Under the pieces are notes generated by a model. The model saw only the letters and a list, made by a program, of their open reading frames with translations, did no database searches and was not told the origin of the DNA. Shown here one piece after another: positions 23,384-33,547 of a stretch of DNA of 64,000 bases. Position 1 is the first letter of the stretch. Every line of letters starts with the position of its first letter. The stretch is from Gammaproteobacteria bacterium (GTDB lineage Bacteria; Pseudomonadota; Gammaproteobacteria; Acidithiobacillales; Acidithiobacillaceae), in the NCBI GenBank assembly GCA_023381645.1, contig JAMCRJ010000060.1, positions 17,041 through 81,040 of the forward strand, read 5' to 3'. The translations under genes were made by a program, and so were the position numbers.

Positions 23384-26300
23384 TCATCGCTTCAATGCCT
23401 CGCGGATGGTATGCACCACTTCTATGCTGTCCAGGGTTTCCAGATGGTTGCGCACCGGGTGACGGGGGTCGTAGAGGCGGTCGAACTCGCGCTGGATGAC
23501 CGCAAGTTTTTCTTCGTCGCTCATGGCGTCGGTGATGCGTGTCAGGTCGCCTAGGTGGGGCAGGATTTGCTTGTTCGCGGCCTTGATCTCGTCGGGGAAA
23601 TAGAGTTCATATACCAGGCCGTCGATGAGTTGTTCAAAGTAGGCGGACTGGAGTTTCAATCCCTTTTCGGTGGCCAGCAAGACATAATTTGCAAGGGATT
23701 CATAAACTGCTTTTTTAGCCGTATTTATTTGTGGCACCGGGAGCTTTTCTACAAACATCGGCTTATATTCGAAATAACCGCCATTACGTGTAACCCCCAA
23801 AGAGCGAATGTAGTAGTCTGCTACCGTCGAATTCAGTATGGCCAGCAGGTACCGATCGCCACCGCCAATCAAAGGGCTCGGTGCATTGATGTAGAAACCT
23901 TGGGTAACCAGTGCGAACTGGCAACTAAGTGCAAGATTGCCCCAGGCAATTTTATCCTTTTCAAACTCCTCGTAATAGGCAATTTGGTCTTGTGTCTCGA
24001 ACCATTTATTACCCGTATTTTTGCGACTTTTGATAATATTGCCGTATTCGTCTTTGCCGACTGCCTCGCCAGTCTGATGGAGCCTTTTGCCAAATGATCT
24101 TAGGTAATCGTGGACGGCCGGATACTCGTCGATGTTCAAGTTTAGGGCTGGGAAGGTGGCGATCAACCACAAATCCGCAAAGTCTGCCCGGTAACGCTTG
24201 ATGTCCCGACCGCGCAGGATGGGCTTGATGATCTCGGCGCTCTTGGGATCAGCGGTGATCAGTTCGTCCTTCTTCTTGCCGTCGATGATGAAGGCCTCGT
24301 TGAAGCCAGTCAGAATTCCTCGGTAAATAGATACATCCCAGTCTTTGAGCGGGGTGCCGATCTGTTCGATCCGCGTTTTGATCTCGTATTCGACGTTATT
24401 GCTGATGACCCAGCTTTCGCTGGAAAGATTGTCCAATGTGATATTCTTCCTGGCGACAAAGGCATCCAGCGGTGTCACGCGGGTGAAAGAAGGGTCTATC
24501 AGGGAGGCCTGAACGCCTTCCGCCCGCTTTTGTTTACGGAACAGCAGCACGTTGGTATCCACGGTCGCTGTCTCGAAGACCTTGAAGCTGGAAAAGTCGA
24601 TCAGGGTAAGCGGTTGGGTCTTTTCACTGAATAAGCGGCGCAGCTTTTCCCCATATCCGGCCCGCATCCATTTATTAGAGGTAATGAAGGCGAGCACACC
24701 TTTATTCCGAAGCAGGCGGTAACCCTTTTCGTAGAACAAGCAGTATATGTCGCCCGTTTTGGCGAAGGTTTCGTACTTCTGCTTTTCCCAATCTTTCTGA
24801 ACCTGCAGGCCGCTGAAGTGCTGAATCTGGACATAGGGTGGATTGCCGATGACCACGTCGAAGCCGCCCTTGTAATGCCAGACCTCAGAGAAGAACAGAC
24901 GGAAATCGAAATCCACCTGTGCTCCATGAATCCTTTTCGAGTCGGCCATCTGTTGCTGAATCGCCTCTTCGATCCGCTCCTTGAGGGCCGCCTTCTTGCC
25001 GTGGTCCGACTCTTCGAAAAACTGTTTCTTCAGATGTTCAATCTTGTCGAAGGTCGGGCTCTTCCAGTTTTCCGAAAAACCGATCAACGAGTTGCCCTGC
25101 ACGATCTTATAGTCCAAATTGGGCAGCGCCGCTATCTGGCTATAATCTTCTTCATCCACAATCAGCGACAGCCATAGCCGCAAGCGGGCGATGTCGATGG
25201 CCGAGGCGTCGATATCCACGCCGTAGAGGCTCTCGCCGATGGCGTAGCGTTTGAGTTCATAGGCGCTTTCCTGGTTGCCGCTATGCGGGGCTAGGGCCAT
25301 GCGGGCATTGACGATTTCATGCAGCATTCCAACCGGAAAAGCGCCGGAGCCAATGGCGGGGTCACAGACTTTGATGTCTGCCAGCGCCGCATCGATCGCT
25401 TCGGCGTGTTGCCGCACGGACTCGGGTAGCTGGAACTTGTAGGTGTCCGTCTCCTTGCCCTTGCTCATGACCCGGGTGTCATTCTCCAGCGCCAGGTGAC
25501 CTTTGCGGATCAGCGTTTCAATGTCGGTCCTGGGCACCTTGATGTGCTCAGTGCCTTGCCTTTCCTGCACGCGGGGGTCGCCGAAGAGGTCGCCTTGGGG
25601 TTGCGCCAGTTCCAGGGTGGCGTAGCGATTGAGCCGATTATCCAGGTAATGGATCAGGCTCTCCTGGCACATGTAGTGGACGATCTCGCGCGGTGTGTAG
25701 AAAGCGCCCTTGCTCTTGCGCTCGGTGACTTCCAGCATGTTTTCGAATACCTTGCCGAGCATCTCCGGGTCTACTGCCACTTCTTTTTCCAGCGGCTCAT
25801 CTTCCTTGATGGTAAAATTGTAGCGCCCGAACACGTCGAGGATGCCGGTGCCCACGTCACCGTTTTTGTTCTTCTCATCGTTGTGAAAAAGGGTGTTGGG
25901 GAGATCGATGGGCTCGTTGTGCCAGTCGTAATCCGCTTCGAACAGGCCGCCATTGAGGAAGGGAACCCGGCAGTCGAAGCGGGCGTAATAACCGGGGTCC
26001 GGTTGCGCCTTGCGCTCGTCGGCCAGGGCTTCATAGAAGAGATATTGCAGGAAATCGCGGTGGTAGTTGCCGTCCGTCTTAATAACCTGATCGTAACGCT
26101 CCCGCATGAAGCGCTTGCTGCCGGTGCCCCATGGCTGGTTTTTGCTTACACCCAGCCAGCCTTTCTTTTGCAGAAAATAGAGAAAGACGATCTGGCCGAG
26201 TAGCTTTTTGGCAAAGCGGCTGACCCGCTGGTCTCTTGCTTCTTCGCCCTCATGGTTGAACGAAGCTTGCCGTTTCAGATGCTCCGCCAGCTTCTGGAAC

Positions 26301-26914
26301 AGCGCCTTGTACTGGTCGAAGAACTCGTCGGTGACCTTCTCGATGCCGAAGGCGGCCTCGATCTCCTCAATACGCGGATCGGCATAGTCCATTTCCAGCA
26401 AGGGCAGTAGCTGCTTGCTGGCGGTGTGGCTGTTCTCGTGCGCGCCGACCAGATAGGAGTAACGCTTGGCCGGGGTTAATTCCTCTTTGAGTTTGATTTT
26501 GCCCTTATCGTCCTGGTAGGCCTCGTGTTCGATCTTGACGAAAGAAAAGCGCCAGTCAGCTCCCCGGTCGTCTTCGGCGTAGAAGGCGATCAGGGAGGCC
26601 TCTTTCTCAAATTGTTTCAGACGGTTGACGGCAAAGTTGCGGAGCGCGGAGCGGGCGCGTTCCAGTTTGTTCAAGGATTTGACTTCGACGATCAGCAAAT
26701 CCAGTTCGTGGCCGTCCGGGTCCACATACTTGCCGATGCGCCAGTACTGCTTGATATGCTGCTTGAAGGCGTCGGAAATGAGGTTGCCCGTATAGTGGCC
26801 ATTACGGGGCTCATACTGGTTGAGCAGGTTGCGCAGAAATAGCTGATAGCGTTCCCGGTCAAAGGGCTGGGTGAATAACTCCGTCAGGGATTGCCGGGCT
26901 TGTTGCTTGTCCAT
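23384..26914 (-). CDS. Eco57I-like class I DNA methyltransferase, large (type IIG/ISP-like)
   Basis: 1176 residues. The N-terminal 450 residues hold a restriction-like region (EVKSLNKLERARSAL is a possible nuclease strand) and an all-helical part. The SAM-binding motif I (DPAIGSGAFPVG) lies near residue 515 and the catalytic NPPY (VVIGNPPYVQIQHF) near 690, the order of N6-adenine gamma-class enzymes of the Eco57I kind. The C-terminus carries a target-recognition region with GGYFEYKP and KLPVPQI, as in TaqI-like domains. It is cotranscribed with the PLD-helicase 9 bases upstream. Length and layout resemble BREX PglX or DISARM DrmMI, but no pglZ or drmAB is present. Confidence 0.85.
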   Translation of the reverse strand: MDKQQARQSLTELFTQPFDRERYQLFLRNLLNQYEPRNGHYTGNLISDAFKQHIKQYWRIGKYVDPDGHELDLLIVEVKSLNKLERARSALRNFAVNRLKQFEKEASLIAFYAEDDRGADWRFSFVKIEHEAYQDDKGKIKLKEELTPAKRYSYLVGAHENSHTASKQLLPLLEMDYADPRIEEIEAAFGIEKVTDEFFDQYKALFQKLAEHLKRQASFNHEGEEARDQRVSRFAKKLLGQIVFLYFLQKKGWLGVSKNQPWGTGSKRFMRERYDQVIKTDGNYHRDFLQYLFYEALADERKAQPDPGYYARFDCRVPFLNGGLFEADYDWHNEPIDLPNTLFHNDEKNKNGDVGTGILDVFGRYNFTIKEDEPLEKEVAVDPEMLGKVFENMLEVTERKSKGAFYTPREIVHYMCQESLIHYLDNRLNRYATLELAQPQGDLFGDPRVQERQGTEHIKVPRTDIETLIRKGHLALENDTRVMSKGKETDTYKFQLPESVRQHAEAIDAALADIKVCDPAIGSGAFPVGMLHEIVNARMALAPHSGNQESAYELKRYAIGESLYGVDIDASAIDIARLRLWLSLIVDEEDYSQIAALPNLDYKIVQGNSLIGFSENWKSPTFDKIEHLKKQFFEESDHGKKAALKERIEEAIQQQMADSKRIHGAQVDFDFRLFFSEVWHYKGGFDVVIGNPPYVQIQHFSGLQVQKDWEKQKYETFAKTGDIYCLFYEKGYRLLRNKGVLAFITSNKWMRAGYGEKLRRLFSEKTQPLTLIDFSSFKVFETATVDTNVLLFRKQKRAEGVQASLIDPSFTRVTPLDAFVARKNITLDNLSSESWVISNNVEYEIKTRIEQIGTPLKDWDVSIYRGILTGFNEAFIIDGKKKDELITADPKSAEIIKPILRGRDIKRYRADFADLWLIATFPALNLNIDEYPAVHDYLRSFGKRLHQTGEAVGKDEYGNIIKSRKNTGNKWFETQDQIAYYEEFEKDKIAWGNLALSCQFALVTQGFYINAPSPLIGGGDRYLLAILNSTVADYYIRSLGVTRNGGYFEYKPMFVEKLPVPQINTAKKAVYESLANYVLLATEKGLKLQSAYFEQLIDGLVYELYFPDEIKAANKQILPHLGDLTRITDAMSDEEKLAVIQREFDRLYDPRHPVRNHLETLDSIEVVHTIREALKR

Positions 26915-26923
26915 GGATTATTC

Positions 26924-29900
26924 TCAGTCTCCCTGGACCATGTAGCCGGAGAGAATGATTTCCCGCCGCGCGCCCGGCTGCTTGGCCGTTTGCTGGTCTG
27001 TAGCTTCCAACGAGCGGATGTGCTTGCGCAGGATGGCGACCATCTCCAACGGGTCGAGGGTCTTTTCAATGGCCGTTTTGACGGTATGGGCGGTCTTCTT
27101 GGCCAACAGCCCCTGCGCGATCATGCGCCGGACGCCTTCGATGAACTCTTCGTCCGTGTCGGTGAACTTCTGGCAATTGCGGAATGCTTTGTCTTTCAGT
27201 CGCTTTTCGATATAGCCGACATTGGAACGGCCACCACCCCCGATACCCCCGGGTTCGTTATCCTGCAACGTATCCTGGGCGAAGCGCTGCCGGTTGGTCT
27301 CCAGCCAGTGGTAGTATTCGGCAGGGATGGGATGTCTTGGCGTTTCGGGGTCACACTCCAGCAGGCTTGCGGCTTCGAAGAAGGTGATCTCGCAGCTTTC
27401 GCCACCCTGGTTGCGGTAGAATTTTTTCAGGGGGCCGATGCGGAAAAAAGTGACGAGTTCATCGGTGGTTTTGTCTTCCACCTTCCGGCCAGACCGCGCC
27501 TTCTTGGGTAATCGTTTTATTTTATTAAATAACTCTGGCTGACCATCGCGCAGAGTGCGCATCATATCCAGGTATTTCAGCTCGGAGTCGCCTTGCTCCT
27601 CCTCACCGGTGTAGGCCGATTTTCGGCTCAGGGTGTCAAATAGCTCCTGGCTGCCAATCTCCTCACCATCAGAGAGGTATCTGGCATCTTCGCCAAGAAT
27701 ATCGTGGAACATTTGCAGCTTGTTGGTGATGTTCGTCTCCAGTCCCAGATGTGCGTCGGACTGGGTAGTGGGGAAGAAGTTGTAGATGAATATTTCAGGA
27801 TGCTCCGTGCCGAGACGATTGACGCGCCCGGCCCGCTGTAGCACACGGGTGGGGTTCCAGGGCAGATCGTAATTGATCAGCACGTTGGCCCGGTGCAGGT
27901 TGATGCCCTCGGACAATACATCGGTGGTGATCAGAATGCGCAGTTCCTCGCCATGTTCTTTCTGATTGGGATCGAAGGCGGCCTTGACCAGGTCGCGGGC
28001 CAGTACTGGGTTACGGGTGACAGGCGGGCGGCCTGCGCGCCCGCCCTGGCTGCTGAAAAAGAGCACCTTGCCGGGGTATTGCTTGTTAATTTGCTCAAAA
28101 AGATAATCGCCAGTTTCCCTCGATTCCGTGAATATAATCAGCTTGCACGATTTAAGATTGGCGTCCTGTTGGAGTCGCCGGATAAACGCTTCAACTTTGG
28201 GGTCTTCATTTACGGTGTGCCAAATGGCTTCGACCCGGCGCAGGGTCTCTAAATCGTGTTGCAAATCATCGGTAAAATTCTCGCGGAAGTCTTCAGCGGC
28301 GTATTTCTGCGCTTTGTCTTCTTCAACGAGGCGTTCCAACCGGTCGAAGTCATCGTTGTCCAGCAGCTCATAAACATCAATATCCTTACTGATATAGACC
28401 ATACCCATGTCGAACATGGCAATGAAGCGCTCGTAGGATTCAATGAAGCGGCGAATGCTCCTGCGGAAAGCATGGAAGCTGCTTTCCAGCCGCTTGATCA
28501 ATATCCCCTTCATGAAACCACCCACGTTGCGCTGCTGCTGACGCTCGAATTCGGAGAGCTGCTTGCTGCCCGTATAATATAACAGCGGTATATAGCGGGC
28601 GTAGCGGAAGTCCTGAAGCAGGCGTATGGTTTCGTTGAATATGTTTTCCAGTTCGCCTTCGAATTTGTAAACGATGCGGCGAGGGTCCTGGACTTCTGGA
28701 AAGAAGAGGCTTTGGGCTTCTGTATCCTTCTTGAACCAGGTCATTACATCGGTACGGGTTCGCCGCACCATGACGTGCTTGAGAATCCGCTCCCGGATTT
28801 CGCGGGAAACCGCCTTGATAGCCTCCTTATAAGCTGGATCACTTCGATCCAGCCCCTTGAAGCGTTTGCGCAGGGAGGTGAAAAACCGCTCCAGATTGGG
28901 TATGCCGGGAATGGTGGAATTCTTGGGGGCCTGAAAAAGCTTGAGCTGGGCGAAAATGTCGTCAATGGTGTTGTTAAGGGGAGTGGCGGTGACTAGGATC
29001 ACCTTTTTACCCCGGCAGATGTCGAGCAGGTCGGCATAGGCACGGGTAGCCTCGTTACGAAACCGGTGGGCTTCGTCCACTACAATATAATCGAAGCGGT
29101 GCAGCCCACCGGACCGAATGATTTTATCTAATTTGCCGAGAGACTCCACACGGGCTGGCACACGAAAATCCTGCAGACTTTCTTCCCAGTAATCTTTAAG
29201 TACCGGTGGGCAGATCACCAAGATGCTACCCTTAACCTGTTGAAGGAGCTGGGCGGTAATAAATGTCTTTCCAAGTCCCACTACGTCGGCAAGAAATACC
29301 CCATTATGTTCATTGAGTTTTTTCAGCGCCTGCTGGACTGCCTGTTGCTGATATTGAAGGGACATGAAGCCTTTTGGCAGGAATATCTCCATATGCTCCT
29401 GTAGGTTGATGTCTTCCTGCATATATTCATATATGAGTTTAAGATAGAGCTCATAGGGGGTAATAGTATCGTTCAGCCAGGTCTTTTTATCGACGGCATC
29501 AATAAAGTCTTGAGAAACATCAACTGATTGTTTCCAGAGTTCTTCGAATTGATCTAATGCAAACTCAACATCGCGGCGTTGGCGCAATTCAACATTGAAC
29601 TCACGGTTTGCGACGAGACCGGAATAGGAGAAATTGCTTGACCCCGTAATCACAAAGCCATAGTCACGATCATCAGGGGCGAATCGGCCTATATAGACCT
29701 TGGCATGAATATTCTTGGCAGGGAAAACGCGGATTTCGAGTTTTTTACCGCTTCCACCGGATTGTTTGTCGCTCACGGGGTCTGCACAATTTTTTTGCAG
29801 AAATTCAATGAACTTCTTGATACCGATCTCTAGATTATTATCTGGCTCAACAGATGCTTCGATATCGCTGACGAGATTGTCCTGGAATGCCGCTTTTGCA

Positions 29901-30217
29901 TTTTTATGCGATTCGAAGTCTATAACCGACTGCGCTCGGTAAGCATCTATCACTCTATAAGACTCGTTATCTATCCCAAGGCCGACCAATATGCGGGTTT
30001 TGTCAATCTGTGCAACGCTGTCGTAAAGCTGGTAGAAACCACTGGAACGGAAATAACCGACCAGCACATCAAATAGTTGGGTGTCAGCAAGTGTGGTTTT
30101 GAATCGATCCAGCAATGTCTGGCTTTGGTCATTGGTAAAGAACGTCAGGTCGGTCTTTTGATTGGACGTTTTTTGATCCGGGTTATGCTTGTTCGCCTTT
30201 TGTATTACGGGATTCAT
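26924..30217 (-). CDS. SNF2-like helicase with N-terminal phospholipase-D-type nuclease domain
   Basis: 1097 residues. Residues 25-230 are a PLD domain with one HxK motif (His171, Lys173 in NIHAKVYIG) and GSSNFS at 192-197; such domains dimerise to form a full active site. The helicase core follows: Walker A DVVGLGKT at 311-318, DEAH at 381-384, motif III ATPLNNT, and a C-terminal half with TDVLSEGINL and QRAGRVNRLG. It is the first gene of the trio, 22 bases after the nfu-like gene. The fold combination is typical of phage-defence translocases; the partners and the strand it tracks on are unknown. Confidence 0.88.
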   Translation of the reverse strand: MNPVIQKANKHNPDQKTSNQKTDLTFFTNDQSQTLLDRFKTTLADTQLFDVLVGYFRSSGFYQLYDSVAQIDKTRILVGLGIDNESYRVIDAYRAQSVIDFESHKNAKAAFQDNLVSDIEASVEPDNNLEIGIKKFIEFLQKNCADPVSDKQSGGSGKKLEIRVFPAKNIHAKVYIGRFAPDDRDYGFVITGSSNFSYSGLVANREFNVELRQRRDVEFALDQFEELWKQSVDVSQDFIDAVDKKTWLNDTITPYELYLKLIYEYMQEDINLQEHMEIFLPKGFMSLQYQQQAVQQALKKLNEHNGVFLADVVGLGKTFITAQLLQQVKGSILVICPPVLKDYWEESLQDFRVPARVESLGKLDKIIRSGGLHRFDYIVVDEAHRFRNEATRAYADLLDICRGKKVILVTATPLNNTIDDIFAQLKLFQAPKNSTIPGIPNLERFFTSLRKRFKGLDRSDPAYKEAIKAVSREIRERILKHVMVRRTRTDVMTWFKKDTEAQSLFFPEVQDPRRIVYKFEGELENIFNETIRLLQDFRYARYIPLLYYTGSKQLSEFERQQQRNVGGFMKGILIKRLESSFHAFRRSIRRFIESYERFIAMFDMGMVYISKDIDVYELLDNDDFDRLERLVEEDKAQKYAAEDFRENFTDDLQHDLETLRRVEAIWHTVNEDPKVEAFIRRLQQDANLKSCKLIIFTESRETGDYLFEQINKQYPGKVLFFSSQGGRAGRPPVTRNPVLARDLVKAAFDPNQKEHGEELRILITTDVLSEGINLHRANVLINYDLPWNPTRVLQRAGRVNRLGTEHPEIFIYNFFPTTQSDAHLGLETNITNKLQMFHDILGEDARYLSDGEEIGSQELFDTLSRKSAYTGEEEQGDSELKYLDMMRTLRDGQPELFNKIKRLPKKARSGRKVEDKTTDELVTFFRIGPLKKFYRNQGGESCEITFFEAASLLECDPETPRHPIPAEYYHWLETNRQRFAQDTLQDNEPGGIGGGGRSNVGYIEKRLKDKAFRNCQKFTDTDEEFIEGVRRMIAQGLLAKKTAHTVKTAIEKTLDPLEMVAILRKHIRSLEATDQQTAKQPGARREIILSGYMVQGD

Positions 30218-30239
30218 AAGCAGCTAACTCCCACGGCCT

Positions 30240-30623
30240 TCAAAAGGTGTTGCTCACGCTGACCACTCCCGGCACCGCGCCGACAATGCGTTCCACCACC
30301 TGTTTGAGATCGATGACGGCGTTGGGGCAACCGGCGCAGGCGCCTTTCATGCGGACCCGCACATCGCGTTCGATGATTTCCACCAGCTCGATATCGCCGC
30401 CATCGCGGTGGAGGATGTGGCGTACCGTCTGCACCGCCTCTGCCACGGCCGCAGAGTCGGGCAGGGGGTCGTCGGGACCGTAGCGTTTCTGGCGGTCGAG
30501 TCCGCGTTCGGCCATGGCCTGGGCGTGGGCGATTTTGGCCGCGGCGAGGGGGTCTTCCGCCTCCAGGGCGTCCAGTTCTTCTTCGCTGTAAAAGCGGATG
30601 GGGGATTTTACGGTTGAGCACAT
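30240..30623 (-). CDS. NifU C-terminal-domain (Nfu-like) iron-sulfur scaffold
   Basis: 127 residues from the ATG at 30,623; the frame extends to a TTG at 30,632 overlapping the stop of the SDR gene. The C-terminal 75 residues are a Nfu domain: VRHILHRDGGDIELVEI, then RMKGACAGCPNAVIDLKQVVERI with the CxxC that carries the [4Fe-4S] cluster. The first 50 residues are charged and unrecognised. It probably hands clusters to target enzymes; RimO and HemN, both iron-sulfur enzymes encoded nearby, are candidates by position only. Confidence 0.85.
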   Translation of the reverse strand: MCSTVKSPIRFYSEEELDALEAEDPLAAAKIAHAQAMAERGLDRQKRYGPDDPLPDSAAVAEAVQTVRHILHRDGGDIELVEIIERDVRVRMKGACAGCPNAVIDLKQVVERIVGAVPGVVSVSNTF

Positions 30624-30628
30624 GGCCG

Positions 30629-31369
30629 TCAATATAACATGCGGCCGCCGTCGACGACGAGGTTGTGGCCGGTGACGTAAGGTGCATCGAAGAGCAGATA
30701 GGCGACGGCGCCGGCAATGTCCTCCGGGCTGCCGACGCGCTTGAGGGCGTTGCGTTCTATGAGTCCCTGCTGGTCGCCGTCGGGCGGGTCCTTATCCTCG
30801 GCCCATAGCACCACGCCGGGCGAGACGCTGTTGACGCGGATCTCCGGCCCCAGTTCTTTGGCGAGGGCGCGGGTGAGGGCCAGCAGACCCGCCTTCGTGA
30901 CGCTGTAGGGCAGATAACCGCGCAGGGGGATTTCGGCGTGGATGTCGCCGATGTTGACGACGGCGCCGCCGGTTTTCCGCAAATGCGGTGCGGCCGCCTG
31001 GGTCAGGAAGAGGGGTGCGCGCAGATGCACGGCCTCCATCGCCGCCCAGTCTCCCGGCGTGATTTCGCCGAAAGGAGCAGGGGAGTACAGCGAAGCGTTG
31101 TTGACGAGGCCGTCCAGGCGACCAAAATGCCCGATAGCCGCATCCGTCATGCGGGCGGGCGTTTCTGGGTCAGCCAGGTCGCTCGCGATCAACAAGGGTT
31201 CAGTTCCATGCCGCGCGCGCAACTCCTGCGCCAAGGCTTCGGCCTCGGCGGCGGATCGCTTATAATGCAGAACGAGCTGGCAGCCTTCCGCGGCGAGATG
31301 GCGGGCAATGGCGGCTCCTACCCTGCGGGCGGCGCCAGTGATGAGAACGACTTTTCCGGTAGCTTTCAA
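30629..31369 (-). CDS. Short-chain dehydrogenase, pteridine-reductase (FolM-like)
   Basis: 246 residues. The N-terminal TGAARRVGAAIARHLAAEGCQLVLHYKRS has the TGxxRRxG cofactor motif and the HYxxS basic site that selects NADPH in pteridine reductases; NNAS and YSVTK supply the catalytic Asn, Tyr and Lys. FolM-type enzymes reduce dihydromonapterin or dihydrofolate, which fits folB 10 kb away on the same window. It is divergent from the methyltransferase gene with only 9 bases between starts. Confidence 0.8.
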   Translation of the reverse strand: MKATGKVVLITGAARRVGAAIARHLAAEGCQLVLHYKRSAAEAEALAQELRARHGTEPLLIASDLADPETPARMTDAAIGHFGRLDGLVNNASLYSPAPFGEITPGDWAAMEAVHLRAPLFLTQAAAPHLRKTGGAVVNIGDIHAEIPLRGYLPYSVTKAGLLALTRALAKELGPEIRVNSVSPGVVLWAEDKDPPDGDQQGLIERNALKRVGSPEDIAGAVAYLLFDAPYVTGHNLVVDGGRMLY

Positions 31370-31378
31370 GAGGTGTCC

Positions 31379-32506
31379 ATGCGCGCAGAGCGTTCCGATT
31401 TTTTAACCCATTCTCACGGGGCGCGCAAGACAAGTCTGCCCGCCCCGGACGCCGATGCGCTGGCCCACTCGGCGGCGTTGCTGACGCATATCCGGCGGGA
31501 AATCGACGCCGCAGGTGGGATGATCTCCTTCCGTCGTTATATGGAGCTCGCCCTCTACACGCCGGGGCTGGGCTATTACATGGCGGGGCAGACCCGCTTC
31601 GGTGCGGCGGGCGACTTCGTCACGGCACCGGAAATGGGACGGGTGCTGGCCGCCGTGCTGGCCCGGACCCTGCAACCCGATCTGGGGCCGGACGGCATTC
31701 TGGAATTTGGCGGCGGGAGCGGCGCACTGGCCGGCCAGATCCGGCAAATTTTGCCGGACACACCCTACACCCTGCTCGAACCCAGCCCCGATTTGCAGGC
31801 GCGGCAACGGGTAGCCGTGCCCGGTATTCAGCATCGGCAAACTTTGCCGGAGCACTGGCGTGGCGTGATGCTCGCCCACGAAGTGCTGGATGCCATGCCA
31901 GTGCAGGTGCTGGAGCTGGATGCCTCCGGGCAGTTGCACGAATGCGGTGTGCGCTGGAATGGCGGGGCACTGGATTGGGCCATGCTGCCTCCACCGATCG
32001 CTGCGCCCCTGGCGGCGCGGTTGGCGCCCTATGTAACGCATTGGCCCCGGCCCTATCGGACGGAAATCAATCTCACCGCCGAATCCTGGCTGCGGGAGGT
32101 CGCCGCCCGCCTGGACTCCGGCGCCATCCTTCTGGTGGATTACGGGCACGAGGCCGCAGAGTTTTATCATCCGCAGCGGCAGATGGGCAGCCTGCGCGCC
32201 TATTATCGCCACCACTGGCTGGATGATCCCTTTTATCTGCCGGGCCTTTGCGACCTCACCGCCCATGTGGATTTTACCGCGCTGATGACCGCTGCGGTGG
32301 AGGCCGGGCTGGAGGTGGCCTTTTATGGCCATCTTGCCCGCTTTCTGGTGGAACACGGGCTGGCCGAGGTGTATGGCACCCTTTGCGCGCAGGCGGGTGA
32401 CGACGGCCGCTTCGCCCTGAATAATGAGATCAAACGGCTCACCCTGCCGCAGGAAATGGGCGAGAGCTTCAAGGTGCTGATTCTGAGAAAGCGACGGAAC
32501 ACTTGA
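31379..32506 (+). CDS. MidA/NDUFAF7-family SAM-dependent methyltransferase
   Basis: 375 residues from ATG 31,379. MISFRRYMELALYTPGLGYYMAGQ and GDFVTAPEMGRVLAAVLAR are the conserved DUF185 opening; ILEFGGGSGALA is the SAM-binding loop; the family's E-V-L-D-A-M-P segment (AHEVLDAMPVQ) follows. Mitochondrial members methylate an arginine in complex I subunit NDUFS2; the bacterial target is not established. No nuo genes are in the window. Confidence 0.88.
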   Translation: MRAERSDFLTHSHGARKTSLPAPDADALAHSAALLTHIRREIDAAGGMISFRRYMELALYTPGLGYYMAGQTRFGAAGDFVTAPEMGRVLAAVLARTLQPDLGPDGILEFGGGSGALAGQIRQILPDTPYTLLEPSPDLQARQRVAVPGIQHRQTLPEHWRGVMLAHEVLDAMPVQVLELDASGQLHECGVRWNGGALDWAMLPPPIAAPLAARLAPYVTHWPRPYRTEINLTAESWLREVAARLDSGAILLVDYGHEAAEFYHPQRQMGSLRAYYRHHWLDDPFYLPGLCDLTAHVDFTALMTAAVEAGLEVAFYGHLARFLVEHGLAEVYGTLCAQAGDDGRFALNNEIKRLTLPQEMGESFKVLILRKRRNT

Positions 32507-32608
32507 CCAGCAAGGCCACGCAATTCAGGGTCAGGGACCGTCAGTCCGCACGGCAGCGGCGCGCCTGGCGCCATTTGTCATCCTGGCTGGGCAGGGGTCT
32601 CTTTTGGA

Positions 32609-33547
32609 TTAGTTGACTGTATATTCGGACTGATCGCCATGGTGTTCCAGAACACCTTCCATCCATTGCCAGAAGTGCCAGGTTACGAGGCACATCGTGG
32701 GCAGGGAAAGAAAAGTCATCATCATTCCCGCAAGGTGTTCGTCGAACAACGGGGTCAGCCCCCAGAGCATATGGGACGATTGCGTGGGATTCATGCTCAT
32801 GGCGCTCCAGAACCAGATACCGCCCATCGCCATCATGGCTATTTCCATGATCCACACGTAAAGCGCCTTTTGCAAATGGTTACGCAGGTTCGGCCACGAC
32901 GGGAATACCTGAAGAGACTGCATCCAGACAATGATTCCTGAAACCAGATAAACGCCCGGCAGCAAGGCAAAAACCAGCGGGCTCTTTAAGCCCAGCGACA
33001 TCTGATCGGACATGTCCCATATAACCAGTATCACGGCCAGAATAACAGCGGTAACAGGGGGGCGATGCATGAATCGCAACAGTTTCCAGAATGCGCCGTT
33101 CATTTTTTCATGATCAATCAGTTTAAAAGGAATTCCAAATACGATAAGTGGTGCCGCCAGTTCGAACTCACCCATGAGTTTTAAGGTGTACAGCGTCATT
33201 GATTCAGGCACAAAGGCATTGAGCGGAGATTCCCAAAGAAACATCGTCATCAGGATTCCAGCTACAAATGTCCACACTTTCCACTTGGACCAGTTCGCGT
33301 CAGAGCCCTGATCTGCCATGTACCGATCATATTTTAGAAAATAGTAGGCTATCGCGCCGATGGCCCCGAGCCACGGGATGGGGTTGAGGTTCATCAGCAA
33401 TAACGTCGTCAGCCTGACGGGTGCGCCTGCCACCAGATATCCCGACGCATATAAGACCATCACCGCCAGCGATATCGGTAAGGCCATTTTCCAACGCCGC
33501 ATGAGACTACTCGCCCAAACCATATACCCCATTTGCAGCTGTTTCAT
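32609..33547 (-). CDS. caa3-type cytochrome oxidase assembly protein CtaG-like
   Basis: 312 residues, seven to eight membrane helices. The layout (short N-terminus, helices with conserved Trp/Pro/His positions, and a late loop FDEHLAGMMMTFLSLPTM) matches the caa3_CtaG family, which helps deliver copper to cytochrome oxidase in the inner membrane. The assignment rests on topology and that loop, so another seven-helix family is possible. A perfect palindrome (GCCTGGCT-G-AGCCAGGC, 33,569-33,585) lies about 20 bases upstream of the start and may be an operator or leader hairpin. Confidence 0.6.
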   Translation of the reverse strand: MKQLQMGYMVWASSLMRRWKMALPISLAVMVLYASGYLVAGAPVRLTTLLLMNLNPIPWLGAIGAIAYYFLKYDRYMADQGSDANWSKWKVWTFVAGILMTMFLWESPLNAFVPESMTLYTLKLMGEFELAAPLIVFGIPFKLIDHEKMNGAFWKLLRFMHRPPVTAVILAVILVIWDMSDQMSLGLKSPLVFALLPGVYLVSGIIVWMQSLQVFPSWPNLRNHLQKALYVWIMEIAMMAMGGIWFWSAMSMNPTQSSHMLWGLTPLFDEHLAGMMMTFLSLPTMCLVTWHFWQWMEGVLEHHGDQSEYTVN

